In this document: positions 54,779 to 63,376 of the stretch, piece after piece | How the letters are laid out: every line of letters starts with the position of its first letter | Numbering within the stretch: position 1 is the stretch's first letter | Assembly: GCA_029558435.1 (NCBI GenBank) | Contig: JAKQEZ010000523.1 | Location: 1-64,000, forward strand | Reading direction: 5' to 3' | From: Bacteroidota bacterium | Lineage (GTDB): Bacteria; Bacteroidota; Bacteroidia; Flavobacteriales; Crocinitomicaceae | Length of the DNA: 64,000 nt | The notes under the pieces: generated by a model | What the model was told of the DNA's origin: nothing | The model's database searches: none | What the model saw: only the letters and a program-made list of their open reading frames with translations | Made by a program: the position numbers and the translations under genes

Positions 54779-55783
54779 TTATTTTCCCGTTGCCAACACC
54801 CAATAATCAACAAATGGACTATTTTCTACTACTTGATAGCCAATTCCAACGGTTTTTGAGCCGGCGTCCATAATGATTTTGCGGTGTCCAGGACTTTCCA
54901 TCCATTGTTTAAATGTTTTTTCAGCCGTGTTTCCTCCCGCAGCAATGCATTCACCATCAACTGCACGTTTGCTGAATTTTTCAATACGGTTAAAAGTTGT
55001 GCCCACCATCGTTTTTTTACCGTTGGAAACATCATAAGAATCGTGGCTAAAATAACCTTGACTTCCTAAGTCATACGCATGATACCTACATGCGCGCGCT
55101 AAGTCTTCACTCCAAGTCAACGGTTGCGCACCATTTTTTGCTCGTTCAGCATTGATGAGTGCCAGCAAATTTTGTTCCTCAGTTATGTTAGACGAACGCA
55201 CATTCTCATTACCCGATGGCATACCAAAAAATAAATGCGTAGGTACACTGGCTTCGTTGATGACTGATTCTGTTTTTTTAGTCGTACTTTCAAATTGTGC
55301 TAAATCAGCATCGTTTAAAACATCGTCTTTTACAACTTCATTTTCTGCAGCAACAGATTCAATTTTGTTGAGTCCAGCCAATAAATTAGTACTCAAATCA
55401 TCCATTTCGTTCTTTTTTAAGGAACTAGCCAACCGAACCGCTCTGTTTTTAAGCGAAACTAGATGTTCGTCCCAATTCACCAAAGAACGTTCGCTTTCAC
55501 TGCTCAACTTTTCAAATTTAGCAGCATTGGTTACCGAGCGATACAACTGCAAATACACCCCTTTGAGCGTTTGTGATTCTTTGCTTTTGTCGTAATAAAT
55601 CACCGACGTAAAATAATAGGGAATTGAAGTTGTTGGTTTTTTAGCAATCAACTTTTTAGAAACTTCCATACATTTGTTTCTGTCGGTTAAATAAAGTTTA
55701 TTCAATTTTGAATAGATTTTTTGGTTGCCCCAACTGGTGAATGAAGCTAAAACCAAAAGCGTAGAAATGAGGAGAGTACGCAT
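54779..55783 (-). CDS. Exported CAP (SCP-like) domain protein
   Basis: A 334-residue protein. I start at the ATG at 55783 (MRTLLISTLLVLASFTSWGN) because it opens a signal peptide; the frame extends 15 codons further. The N-terminal half is helical. The C-terminal 130 residues form a CAP domain: LLALINAERAKNGAQPL, then ACRYHAYDLGSQGYFSHDSY with the conserved His, and WMESPGHRKIIMD, another His. The function of bacterial CAP proteins is largely unknown; lipid binding or peptidase activity has been proposed. It has its own terminator. Confidence 0.86.
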   Translation of the reverse strand: MRTLLISTLLVLASFTSWGNQKIYSKLNKLYLTDRNKCMEVSKKLIAKKPTTSIPYYFTSVIYYDKSKESQTLKGVYLQLYRSVTNAAKFEKLSSESERSLVNWDEHLVSLKNRAVRLASSLKKNEMDDLSTNLLAGLNKIESVAAENEVVKDDVLNDADLAQFESTTKKTESVINEASVPTHLFFGMPSGNENVRSSNITEEQNLLALINAERAKNGAQPLTWSEDLARACRYHAYDLGSQGYFSHDSYDVSNGKKTMVGTTFNRIEKFSKRAVDGECIAAGGNTAEKTFKQWMESPGHRKIIMDAGSKTVGIGYQVVENSPFVDYWVLATGK

Positions 55784-55853
55784 AATTTTAGATTTTAAAA
55801 AGTTACTAACTGGTTCTTCAATTAACAACGTTTCAAAAAATTAAATATTGCAA

Positions 55854-56981
55854 TTATTCCACATTAAATAAATCCGAAGCAATTCTATCGGCTTGCAAAC
55901 GCCCGATTTTAGTAAGTTGAATGCGATTGTTATTATTTGTTAGCAATCCTTCTTTTTCAAACGAACGAATAGTTTGTTGAAATTCGTTGGTGAGTGGCAA
56001 AAGCTGGTTCAATTGTTCTAGATTCACACCTGCCGATGTTCTCAAACCAATCAATAATAATTCATTAAATTGGTCGTTTCTACTTAAATTTTCTTCCTCC
56101 CACCAAATTTCGTTGTTTTCTATGGCGTTCATATACGTGTGATTGTTGCGCACATTCCACGCACGTGAGGTTCCATTGAACGAGTGTGCCGACGGACCAA
56201 TACCTAAATATTCAATTCCTTTCCAATAACTTGAATTGTGTTTGGATTCAAATCCGGGTTTACAAAAATTGGAAATTTCATACTGCTCAAAACCATATTT
56301 TTCAAGCGTTTCAACTAAAATTAAAAACTGTTCCACTTGATTTTGTTCGGTTGCTGGCGTTATTTTTCCTTTTGCAACTTGATGACTCAACCCAGTTCCT
56401 TGTTCAATGGTTAAACAATAAGCCGAAACGTGTTGCACGCCCATATTGACCGCCATTTCGATGTGGTTCTTCCATTCTTCGTTGGATAAATTGGGTAAGC
56501 CATAAATTAAATCCACCGTAATGTTTGGAATTCCACTATTGATTGCTATTTCAACACATTTTTTTGCTTCATCTACCGAATGCGCACGGTTCATCCATTG
56601 CAAATCACTTGCTTTAAACGATTGTAAACCAATACTTAATCTATTAATTCCTAATGATTTCCACTGTTCAACAGCCGTTATAGTCACATCATCCGGATTG
56701 GCTTCCAACGTTATTTCTTCGACCAACGAAGTATCAAAATGAGCGTGGATTGTTGAAAGAATTTGATGTAATTCGTTGTGAGTTAATAAACTAGGTGTTC
56801 CTCCGCCAAAATAAATGGTGTGGATGGATTGGTTGTTTAAATAATCTTTTTGACGTTCAATTTCCTTGCAAATGGCATCCATCATTCGTTTTTTATACGC
56901 ATGATAGGTGGTGCTAAAATGAAAGTCACAATACGTGCATTTTTGCTTACAAAAAGGAATGTGAATGTATATTCCAGCCAT
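55854..56981 (-). CDS. hemW: Radical SAM heme chaperone HemW
   Basis: A 375-residue radical SAM protein. CKQKCTYCDF holds Cys11, Cys15 and Cys18 (CxxxCxxC) for the [4Fe-4S] cluster, followed by IYFGGGTPSLL, SIGLQS and DLIYGLP. The C-terminal HemW domain (RTSAGVNLEQL) completes it. HemW resembles coproporphyrinogen III dehydrogenase HemN but lacks the extra N-terminal residues; it is thought to pass heme to respiratory enzymes. The DUF486 gene lies 42 nt upstream. Confidence 0.93.
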   Translation of the reverse strand: MAGIYIHIPFCKQKCTYCDFHFSTTYHAYKKRMMDAICKEIERQKDYLNNQSIHTIYFGGGTPSLLTHNELHQILSTIHAHFDTSLVEEITLEANPDDVTITAVEQWKSLGINRLSIGLQSFKASDLQWMNRAHSVDEAKKCVEIAINSGIPNITVDLIYGLPNLSNEEWKNHIEMAVNMGVQHVSAYCLTIEQGTGLSHQVAKGKITPATEQNQVEQFLILVETLEKYGFEQYEISNFCKPGFESKHNSSYWKGIEYLGIGPSAHSFNGTSRAWNVRNNHTYMNAIENNEIWWEEENLSRNDQFNELLLIGLRTSAGVNLEQLNQLLPLTNEFQQTIRSFEKEGLLTNNNNRIQLTKIGRLQADRIASDLFNVE

Positions 56982-57023
56982 TTTTATTGAGGATTTGCTA
57001 CAAAATTAGCGATAAGTTGTCAT

Positions 57024-57392
57024 TTACTTCTTAAAAATAAAATAGACAGCCAATATCAAAAACACAAAGCCTATCAAATGGTTGGTTTTAAACGTTTCTT
57101 CTTTGAATAAAACAAGCGTAAAAACAGTAAACACAACCAACGTAATCACTTCTTGAATAACTTTCAATTGCCAAAGAGAAAACGGTCCGCCTGTTCCTTC
57201 AAATCCTATTCGGTTGGCTGGTACCATGATGGAATACTCAAAAAACGCAATGGCCCAACTAAACAAAATTATTTTGAATAAACTAAAATTAGAAAACCAA
57301 CTATATTCTTTCAATTTTAAATGTCCATACCAAGCAAACGTCATAAACGTATTGGAAGCAACGAGTAGGAGAATGGTAAGAAATGCTTTCAT
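57024..57392 (-). CDS. Small four-helix membrane protein, DUF486 family
   Basis: A 122-residue protein with four membrane helices. TFMTFAWYGHLK at the start, FFEYSIMVPANRIGFEG in the middle and QLKVIQEVITLVVF match DUF486, a member of the drug/metabolite transporter group. It may export small molecules, but no substrate is known. It is separated from the yceD operon by a divergent promoter region. Confidence 0.87.
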   Translation of the reverse strand: MKAFLTILLLVASNTFMTFAWYGHLKLKEYSWFSNFSLFKIILFSWAIAFFEYSIMVPANRIGFEGTGGPFSLWQLKVIQEVITLVVFTVFTLVLFKEETFKTNHLIGFVFLILAVYFIFKK

Positions 57393-57539
57393 CAGAATTT
57401 TATTTTTTTGAGTTCAATATTACAAAATTCAAGGTGATAGTAAATTAATTTTGAGTGAAAACAGACCAAATTCAATAGAAATTGAGTTGAAATGATGTTA
57501 AAAAGCAACAAAAACAAATAAAAATTCCAATAAAAAACT

Positions 57540-57568
57540 TTGTTCTAATTTATATTTGCTTAACTTTG
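57540..57568 (+). promoter_or_regulatory. Promoter of the yceD-rpmF-plsX-fabH unit
   Basis: TTG (57540-57542), 18 nt, TAACTTTG (57561-57568), then CCGTCC. The start point would be near 57573, only about 6 nt before the TTG at 57579 or 15 nt before the GTG at 57588, so the leader is very short. Confidence 0.72.
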
Positions 57569-57578
57569 CCGTCCAATT

Positions 57579-58196
57579 TTGAATAAAGTGGCGGGAAGTA
57601 AGCGTGAATTTGTGATACCTTTCGTAGGTTTAAAGATAGGAAGTCACACTTTTGAGTTTGACATTTCAGATTCGTTCTTTGAAGATATCGAGTATTCAAT
57701 TATCCACAAAGCCAATGTGCATGTGGACTTGGTACTCGAAAAAAAAGAAACAATGATGGTAGGAAATTTTTCTTGTGAAGGAGAAGTTTCTACATTGTGT
57801 GATCGATGTAATGATCCGTTGAGTGTTCCTGTTAAAGGTTCGTTTCAATTGATTTTTAAGCAGAGCACACAAACATCAGACGATGAATCGTTAATAATTT
57901 TAGCTCCCGAAGCTTATGAATTGAATGTTTCTCCGTATATTTACGAACTTATTACGGTTGCTTTGCCATCACGAATGGTGCACAAAGAAGGTGAATGTAA
58001 TGAGGAAATGGTAGCGGCTCTTAGTCAATACCTCGTAAATAATAACGAAGAAGACGAGGAAGATTGGGACGAATACGATGAAGATGAGGAGGATTTTGAT
58101 GACGACGATTTTGAAGATGAAGATTTCGACGACGACGATGATACTCCCGATGATGATATTGATCCACGTTGGTCAATTTTAAAAAATTTGAATTAA
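57579..58196 (+). CDS. YceD/DUF177 family protein (23S rRNA accumulation)
   Basis: A 205-residue protein that has FVIPFVGLKIGSHTFEF at the start and a single-sided zinc-like CDRCNDPLSVPVKGSF, as in YceD. The last 55 residues are an extreme acidic tail, mostly Asp and Glu. The start is not an ATG: TTG at 57579 or GTG at 57588, both compatible with the promoter. YceD is almost always upstream of rpmF and supports 50S ribosome formation. Here it heads the classical set rpmF-plsX-fabH. The acidic tail may mimic RNA or bind ribosomal proteins, an inference. Confidence 0.86.
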   Translation: MNKVAGSKREFVIPFVGLKIGSHTFEFDISDSFFEDIEYSIIHKANVHVDLVLEKKETMMVGNFSCEGEVSTLCDRCNDPLSVPVKGSFQLIFKQSTQTSDDESLIILAPEAYELNVSPYIYELITVALPSRMVHKEGECNEEMVAALSQYLVNNNEEDEEDWDEYDEDEEDFDDDDFEDEDFDDDDDTPDDDIDPRWSILKNLN

Positions 58197-58219
58197 AAAC
58201 TTAATATTTATAAAGTAAA

Positions 58220-58411
58220 ATGGCACATCCAAAACGCAGAGTCTCTACTACAAGAAGAGACAAAAGAAGAACACATTTTAAGGCTGTAGCAAACAATGTA
58301 GCAACTTGTCCTACAACAGGTCAGCCACATTTGTTCCACCATGCATACTGGCATGAAGGAAAATTGTATTACAAAGGGAAAGTTGTTGCTGAGAAAGAAG
58401 TAGCGATTTAA
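58220..58411 (+). CDS. rpmF: 50S ribosomal protein L32
   Basis: A 63-residue ribosomal protein that starts [20 protein letters not shown], as L32 does. Only one cysteine ([10 protein letters not shown]) remains of the two CxxC pairs that hold zinc in many bacteria, so this is a zinc-free form. Such forms occur in other Bacteroidota. The gene lies between yceD (23 nt) and plsX (23 nt), the standard order. Confidence 0.95.
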   Translation: MAHPKRRVSTTRRDKRRTHFKAVANNVATCPTTGQPHLFHHAYWHEGKLYYKGKVVAEKEVAI

Positions 58412-58434
58412 TTTGTAAGCTGTAAAGCTTCTTT

Positions 58435-59376
58435 ATGAAGATTGGTATAGACATCTTGGGAGGCGATTTTGCTCCAGATGCAAACATTTCTGGTGCAGTT
58501 TTGGCAAGAAAAGAATTGCCAACTGATGCTCGAATTGTGTTAATAGGCGACAAAGATCAAATCTTTAGTGGCCTTTCTTCGTTGGGTGAAAATCCAAATG
58601 ATTACGAAGTGGTGCATGCGCCAGACGTGATTACCATGCACGACCACCCAACAAAGGCTATTCCATCAAAGCCCAATAGCAGCATTGCCGTCGGTTTTGA
58701 TTTGTTAGCCCAAAAAGAAATTGATGTTTTCGCAAGTACGGGTAACACTGGTGCAATGTTGGTTGGTTCTATTTTTAAATTAGGAACTATTAACAATATT
58801 TTGCGTCCATGTATTACAACGGTGATGCCAACTATAGATGGAGGTCAATCCATTTTATTAGATGTTGGTGCCAATTCGGATTGTAAACCAGAAGTGTTGC
58901 AACAATTTGCAGTTTTAGGATCCTTGTATTCAAAACACGTTTTTGGAAACGAGCAACCCAAAGTGGCATTGTTGAGCATTGGAGAAGAAGAATCGAAAGG
59001 AAACATTGCAACTGTTGCAGCACATAAATTAATAGCAGAATCCAACGAATTGAACTTTATTGGGAACATTGAAGGACGCGATTTATTTGTTGGTAAAGCA
59101 GATGTTGTTGTGTGCGATGGTTTTACTGGAAACATTGTATTGAAACAAGCAGAAGGAATGTATGGCCTCCTCAGAAAAAGAGGAATTAAAGACGATGCTT
59201 ATTTCAACCGTTTCAATTATGAAAATTATGGAGGTACGCCTGTTTTAGGTGTCAACGGCAATGTTATTATTGGTCACGGAATATCCAACGATATCGCAGT
59301 GAAAAATATGATTTTGCTGGCACATGAAACAGCGAAGTCACAATTGCCTTCAAAAATTAACGAAGCATTTAATTAA
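58435..59376 (+). CDS. plsX: Phosphate acyltransferase PlsX
   Basis: A 313-residue enzyme with the PlsX start [13 protein letters not shown] and family motifs [13 protein letters not shown] and [13 protein letters not shown], and [14 protein letters not shown] near residue 225. It converts acyl-ACP to acyl-phosphate for phosphatidic acid synthesis together with PlsY. It is translationally close to fabH, whose ATG follows after 1 nt. Confidence 0.94.
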   Translation: MKIGIDILGGDFAPDANISGAVLARKELPTDARIVLIGDKDQIFSGLSSLGENPNDYEVVHAPDVITMHDHPTKAIPSKPNSSIAVGFDLLAQKEIDVFASTGNTGAMLVGSIFKLGTINNILRPCITTVMPTIDGGQSILLDVGANSDCKPEVLQQFAVLGSLYSKHVFGNEQPKVALLSIGEEESKGNIATVAAHKLIAESNELNFIGNIEGRDLFVGKADVVVCDGFTGNIVLKQAEGMYGLLRKRGIKDDAYFNRFNYENYGGTPVLGVNGNVIIGHGISNDIAVKNMILLAHETAKSQLPSKINEAFN

Positions 59377-59377
59377 A

Positions 59378-60367
59378 ATGGAAAAGATATCAGCAGCAAT
59401 AACAGGAGTTTTTGGATATGTTCCAGATGAAGTTGTAACCAACGAAGATTTAGCAAAAATCGTTGATACTTCGGATGAATGGATAACAACAAGAACAGGG
59501 ATTAAGGAAAGAAGAATCTTACGCGAAGGAGGTAGTTCTGATATTGCCGCAGCAGCTGTAAAAGGTCTTTTAGAAAAGAAAGGAATTGATCCTTTGGAAA
59601 TCGATTTATTGATTGTTGCAACAGTAACACCAGATTATCCTTTTCCAAGCACATCAAACGTGGTTTGTGATAAATTAGGAATGAAAAATGCTTGGGGCTA
59701 CGACCTTATAGCTGCTTGTTCTGGTTTTATCTATGGTTTATCAACGGGTGCTCAATTTATTGAAACTGGACGCTACAAAAAAGTTGTTGTAGTTGGTGTA
59801 GATAAAATGTCGGCTATTTTAGATTATCAAGACCGCACAACATGTGTGATTTTTGGCGATGGTGGTGGAGCTGTTTTATTGGAACCAAATAACGAAGGTT
59901 TTGGTGTAAAAGATTTTATTTTACATGCTGATGGAGCAGGCCGTCAATATTTATTGCAACCAGCAGGAGGTTCATTACATCCAGCGTCTGTTGAAACGGT
60001 TGAAAAACGTATGCATTACGTGAAGCAAGAAGGGAAGACAGTTTTCAAGTTTGCGGTAACCAACATGGCAGAAGTTTCTGCACAAATCATGGAGAAAAAC
60101 AACTTGTCAAGTGAAGACGTAGACTGGTTAGTGCCTCACCAAGCAAATTTGCGTATTATTGATGCAACTGCAGAACGTATGGGATTGCCAAAAGAAAAGG
60201 TGATGATCAACATTCAAAAGTATGGAAATACAACTGCGGGAACCTTGCCTTTGTGCTTGTGGGACTATGAAAAGCAATTGAAAAAAGGAGATAATGTCAT
60301 TTTATCTGCTTTTGGAGGTGGATTTACATGGGGTGCAGTTTATGTTAAATGGGCATACAATTCATAA
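59378..60367 (+). CDS. fabH: Beta-ketoacyl-ACP synthase III
   Basis: A 329-residue condensing enzyme. The start ATG at 59378 follows the plsX stop. The catalytic triad is Cys114 in AACSGFIYG, His in VPHQAN and Asn in KYGNTTAG. It joins acetyl-CoA with malonyl-ACP to begin fatty acid chains. It is part of yceD-rpmF-plsX-fabH, with accB and accC next. Confidence 0.95.
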   Translation: MEKISAAITGVFGYVPDEVVTNEDLAKIVDTSDEWITTRTGIKERRILREGGSSDIAAAAVKGLLEKKGIDPLEIDLLIVATVTPDYPFPSTSNVVCDKLGMKNAWGYDLIAACSGFIYGLSTGAQFIETGRYKKVVVVGVDKMSAILDYQDRTTCVIFGDGGGAVLLEPNNEGFGVKDFILHADGAGRQYLLQPAGGSLHPASVETVEKRMHYVKQEGKTVFKFAVTNMAEVSAQIMEKNNLSSEDVDWLVPHQANLRIIDATAERMGLPKEKVMINIQKYGNTTAGTLPLCLWDYEKQLKKGDNVILSAFGGGFTWGAVYVKWAYNS

Positions 60368-60403
60368 AAAAATAGTATATTTACAAGATAAAATTTATTC
60401 AAA

Positions 60404-60904
60404 ATGAATATTAGAGAGATACAAGATTTAATAAAATTTGTTGCAAAATCAGGTGTAACAGAAGTAGAAATTGAACAAAAAGATTTCAAAATAACAATTA
60501 AAGCATGTGGTACTGAACCGGTTGAACGTCAAATTGTTGTGCAAGCAGCAGCTCCAGTTCATCAATTAGCTCCAGCACCAGTTGCTGTTCCAGCGGCAGC
60601 ACCAGCACCAGTTGCAACACCTGCAGCTCCAGCAACACCTGCGGCAGCTCCAGCAGAAAATTCAAATTTAATTACTATTAAATCACCAATGATTGGGACA
60701 TTCTATCGTGCTCCTGGAGTAGATAAAGATCCATTTGTATCTGTGGGACAAACAATCAATACAGGAGATACAGTTTGTATTATTGAAGCAATGAAGTTGT
60801 TCAACGAGATTGAATCTGAAATTAGCGGTAAAATCGTTAAAGTTTTGGTAGATGATGCTACTCCAGTTGAATACGATCAACCATTGTTCTTAGTTGAACC
60901 TTAA
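60404..60904 (+). CDS. accB: Biotin carboxyl carrier protein of acetyl-CoA carboxylase
   Basis: A 166-residue protein. An N-terminal helix region (IREIQDLIKFVAKSGV) is followed by an Ala/Pro-rich flexible linker (about 45-85) and a biotinyl domain with IIEAMKLFNEIE; the Lys in EAMK carries biotin. It presents biotin to the carboxylase AccC and the transferase subunits. It lies 36 nt after fabH. A terminator hairpin follows it before accC. Confidence 0.95.
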   Translation: MNIREIQDLIKFVAKSGVTEVEIEQKDFKITIKACGTEPVERQIVVQAAAPVHQLAPAPVAVPAAAPAPVATPAAPATPAAAPAENSNLITIKSPMIGTFYRAPGVDKDPFVSVGQTINTGDTVCIIEAMKLFNEIESEISGKIVKVLVDDATPVEYDQPLFLVEP

Positions 60905-60925
60905 TCAAAAAAAATAAAGAATTAT

Positions 60926-60954
60926 AAAGGAGACTCTAGCGCTCCTTTTTTTTT
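60926..60954 (+). terminator. Terminator hairpin between accB and accC
   Basis: AAAGGAG (60926-60932) pairs with CTCCTTT (60942-60948), 9-nt loop, followed by a run of T (the T tract from 60946 is nine long). It lies 21 nt after accB, inside what is otherwise an accBC unit, so it could reduce accC relative to accB or act as an attenuator. A GTTAGCTAAC palindrome (60955-60964) follows directly. Confidence 0.8.
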
Positions 60955-60975
60955 GTTAGCTAACCAGTTAGAATT

Positions 60976-62310
60976 ATGTTTAAAAAAATATTAATTGCCA
61001 ATAGAGGAGAGATTGCTTTACGTGTTATTAGAACGTGTAAAGAAATGGGAATCAAAACAGTAGCCGTTTATTCAACTGCTGATAAAGAAAGTTTGCCTGT
61101 ACGTTTTGCAGACGAAGCAGTATGCATTGGTCCGGCTTTGAGCAGTAAATCCTATTTAAGTATTCCAAACATCATTGCAGCAGCTGAAATTACAAATGCA
61201 GATGCTATTCACCCGGGATATGGTTTTCTTTCTGAAAATGAAAAGTTTTCGCGCATTTGTCAAGAAAGTGGCATTAAGTTTATTGGTGCAACACCCGAAC
61301 AAATTGCAGGAATGGGAGATAAAGCAAGTGCTAAGGCTACAATGATTGCAGCAGGTGTACCTTGTATTCCTGGATCTGATGGTTTGTTGAAAGACATTGA
61401 AGATGCAAAGAAAACAGCTAAGAAAATTAAATATCCTGTGATTTTAAAAGCTACTGCTGGTGGTGGTGGGAAAGGGATGCGTATTGTTTGGTCGGAAGAT
61501 GAGATTCAAGGCGCATGGGATTCTGCACGTCAAGAAGCAGGAGCCGCTTTTGGAAACGATGGTATTTATATGGAAAAATACATTGAGGAACCACGCCACA
61601 TTGAAATTCAAATTGCTGGAGACCAATACGGTAATGCATGTCACTTGTCTGAAAGAGATTGTTCTATTCAACGTCGTCACCAAAAATTAGTGGAAGAAAC
61701 ACCATCTCCATATATGACAGACGAATTGAGAGAGCGCATGGGGCAAGCAGCAATTAAAGCTTGTAAAGCGGTGAATTACGAAGGAGTGGGAACCATTGAA
61801 TTCTTGGTGGACAAAAACCGTGATTTTTATTTCATGGAAATGAACACACGTATTCAAGTTGAGCATACCATTACAGAAGAAGTTATCAATTACGACTTGA
61901 TTAAAGAGCAAATTAAAATTGCTGCAGGGGAAAAAATATCAGGAAAAAATTATTACCCTCAAATGCACGCTATTCAATGTCGTATCAATGCAGAAGATCC
62001 GTTTAATGATTTTAGACCTTCACCAGGAAAAATCACAACGTATCACGCACCAGGAGGATTAGGTGTTAGAATTGATACACATGTTTATTCAGGATATACC
62101 ATTCCGTCAAACTACGACTCGATGATTTCTAAATTAATCGTTGTAGCTCAATCACGTGAAGAGGCGATCTTGAAAATGAAAAGAGCGTTGGATGAATATG
62201 TAATTGAAGGTGTAAAAACAACCATTCCATTCCACCAAAAATTAATGGATAACGAAGACTTTAGAAAAGGGGAGTTCACAACAAAATTCATGGAAACATT
62301 TAAATTTTAA
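60976..62310 (+). CDS. accC: Biotin carboxylase of acetyl-CoA carboxylase
   Basis: A 444-residue ATP-grasp enzyme of normal length. [21 protein letters not shown] opens it; [10 protein letters not shown], the glycine-rich ATP loop [12 protein letters not shown] and the [13 protein letters not shown] stretch with catalytic Glu and Arg are present. It carboxylates the biotin on AccB with bicarbonate and ATP. The accA and accD subunits are not in the window. Confidence 0.95.
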   Translation: MFKKILIANRGEIALRVIRTCKEMGIKTVAVYSTADKESLPVRFADEAVCIGPALSSKSYLSIPNIIAAAEITNADAIHPGYGFLSENEKFSRICQESGIKFIGATPEQIAGMGDKASAKATMIAAGVPCIPGSDGLLKDIEDAKKTAKKIKYPVILKATAGGGGKGMRIVWSEDEIQGAWDSARQEAGAAFGNDGIYMEKYIEEPRHIEIQIAGDQYGNACHLSERDCSIQRRHQKLVEETPSPYMTDELRERMGQAAIKACKAVNYEGVGTIEFLVDKNRDFYFMEMNTRIQVEHTITEEVINYDLIKEQIKIAAGEKISGKNYYPQMHAIQCRINAEDPFNDFRPSPGKITTYHAPGGLGVRIDTHVYSGYTIPSNYDSMISKLIVVAQSREEAILKMKRALDEYVIEGVKTTIPFHQKLMDNEDFRKGEFTTKFMETFKF

Positions 62311-62357
62311 TTAGGTATCAAATAAATATTATTTTTTTCGTTTTATATTGAATTATG

Positions 62358-62365
62358 TATTTTTG
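62358..62365 (+). promoter_or_regulatory. Promoter -7 box for the coiled-coil membrane protein gene
   Basis: TATTTTTG followed by TAGTA matches TAnnTTTG. It lies 28 nt before the ATG at 62394, with T-rich sequence upstream but no clear TTG at the consensus distance. Confidence 0.5.
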
Positions 62366-62393
62366 TAGTATAAAACGTTTAATAATTTAGATT

Positions 62394-63344
62394 ATGTCAG
62401 AAGTAGAACAACCAAAGAAAAATGGTCTTAACACGTTGTTATTGATCGTTTTATTAGCCGGAATCGGAGTAATGACTTATTTATGGTCGTCAACACGTAC
62501 AGAGTTGAGTGAAAGCAATTCACAATTGGAAACCATGTCACAAATGTTATCACAATATACAGGTGAGATTTCCAATGATTTGTCAGCAGATTTAAAAAAC
62601 ATGTTGGCAACTTATGATGCTTTGGAGAAAAAAGCAAAAGAACAAGGTGATTTGAACGAGCAACAACAAGCGGAGATTGAAGAACAAAAAAATCAAATCA
62701 AAGATTTGATGGAAAAAGTAAAGCAAGGCAAGTGGACGGCTGCTGAATTGGCAAAAATGCGTAGAGAAAATGAAACATTGAGAAACATTATGAAAGGTTA
62801 TGTTTATCAAATTGATTCATTGAACACGTTGAATTTGAAATTGACTTCTGATTTGGATCAAACTAAAACAGAGTTGACCAATACAACAGCAGAACGCGAC
62901 AATTTTAAACAAGAGGCAGAAGCATCAAATGCACGTGTTAAAGAAGGAAGTAAATTGCAAGCCTATGGTTTTTCTTCTGTAGCGTTACGTTCAAAATTGA
63001 ACAATACAACAACAGAAACAGACAAGGCAAAAAATACAATTCAAATTAAGTCTTCTTTTACAATTGGTGCGAATCCTATTGCCACAAAAGGAACAAAACC
63101 TGTTTATATGCAAGTAACAAAACCTGATGGAACTATTTTCCAAAATAGAGCATCTAATATTTTATCTACTGAACAAGGAAGTATTGCTTATTCAGATAAA
63201 AAAGATGTGGATTATACAGGTGAGGCTGTAAGCATGGCAATTTATTACGATTTGAGAGGTGAAGAAGCTCAAAAAGGAAATTATACCGTTAAAATTTACT
63301 GCGATGGTAATTTAATTGGTAAAGATAATTTCACGTTGAAATAA
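62394..63344 (+). CDS. Membrane-anchored coiled-coil protein of unknown function
   Basis: A 316-residue protein with one N-terminal membrane helix (LNTLLLIVLLAGIGVMTYLW, residues 12-31) and a long coiled coil (about 35-195, rich in Glu, Lys and Gln). The last 110 residues form a beta-rich domain (FTIGANPIATKGTKPVYMQVTKPDG, GNYTVKIYCDGNLIGKDNF). The topology suggests a periplasmic or surface domain held away from the membrane by the coil. I do not recognise a named family. It is flanked by its own promoter box and followed by an RRM gene 32 nt later. Confidence 0.72.
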   Translation: MSEVEQPKKNGLNTLLLIVLLAGIGVMTYLWSSTRTELSESNSQLETMSQMLSQYTGEISNDLSADLKNMLATYDALEKKAKEQGDLNEQQQAEIEEQKNQIKDLMEKVKQGKWTAAELAKMRRENETLRNIMKGYVYQIDSLNTLNLKLTSDLDQTKTELTNTTAERDNFKQEAEASNARVKEGSKLQAYGFSSVALRSKLNNTTTETDKAKNTIQIKSSFTIGANPIATKGTKPVYMQVTKPDGTIFQNRASNILSTEQGSIAYSDKKDVDYTGEAVSMAIYYDLRGEEAQKGNYTVKIYCDGNLIGKDNFTLK

Positions 63345-63376
63345 ATAGATTTTTAGGTATATATAATTTAGTTTAG

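Noticed and set aside
60955..60964. GTTAGCTAAC as a separate operator
   Set aside because: A single 10-bp palindrome in AT-rich DNA is weak evidence alone; it is mentioned only with the accB-accC hairpin.
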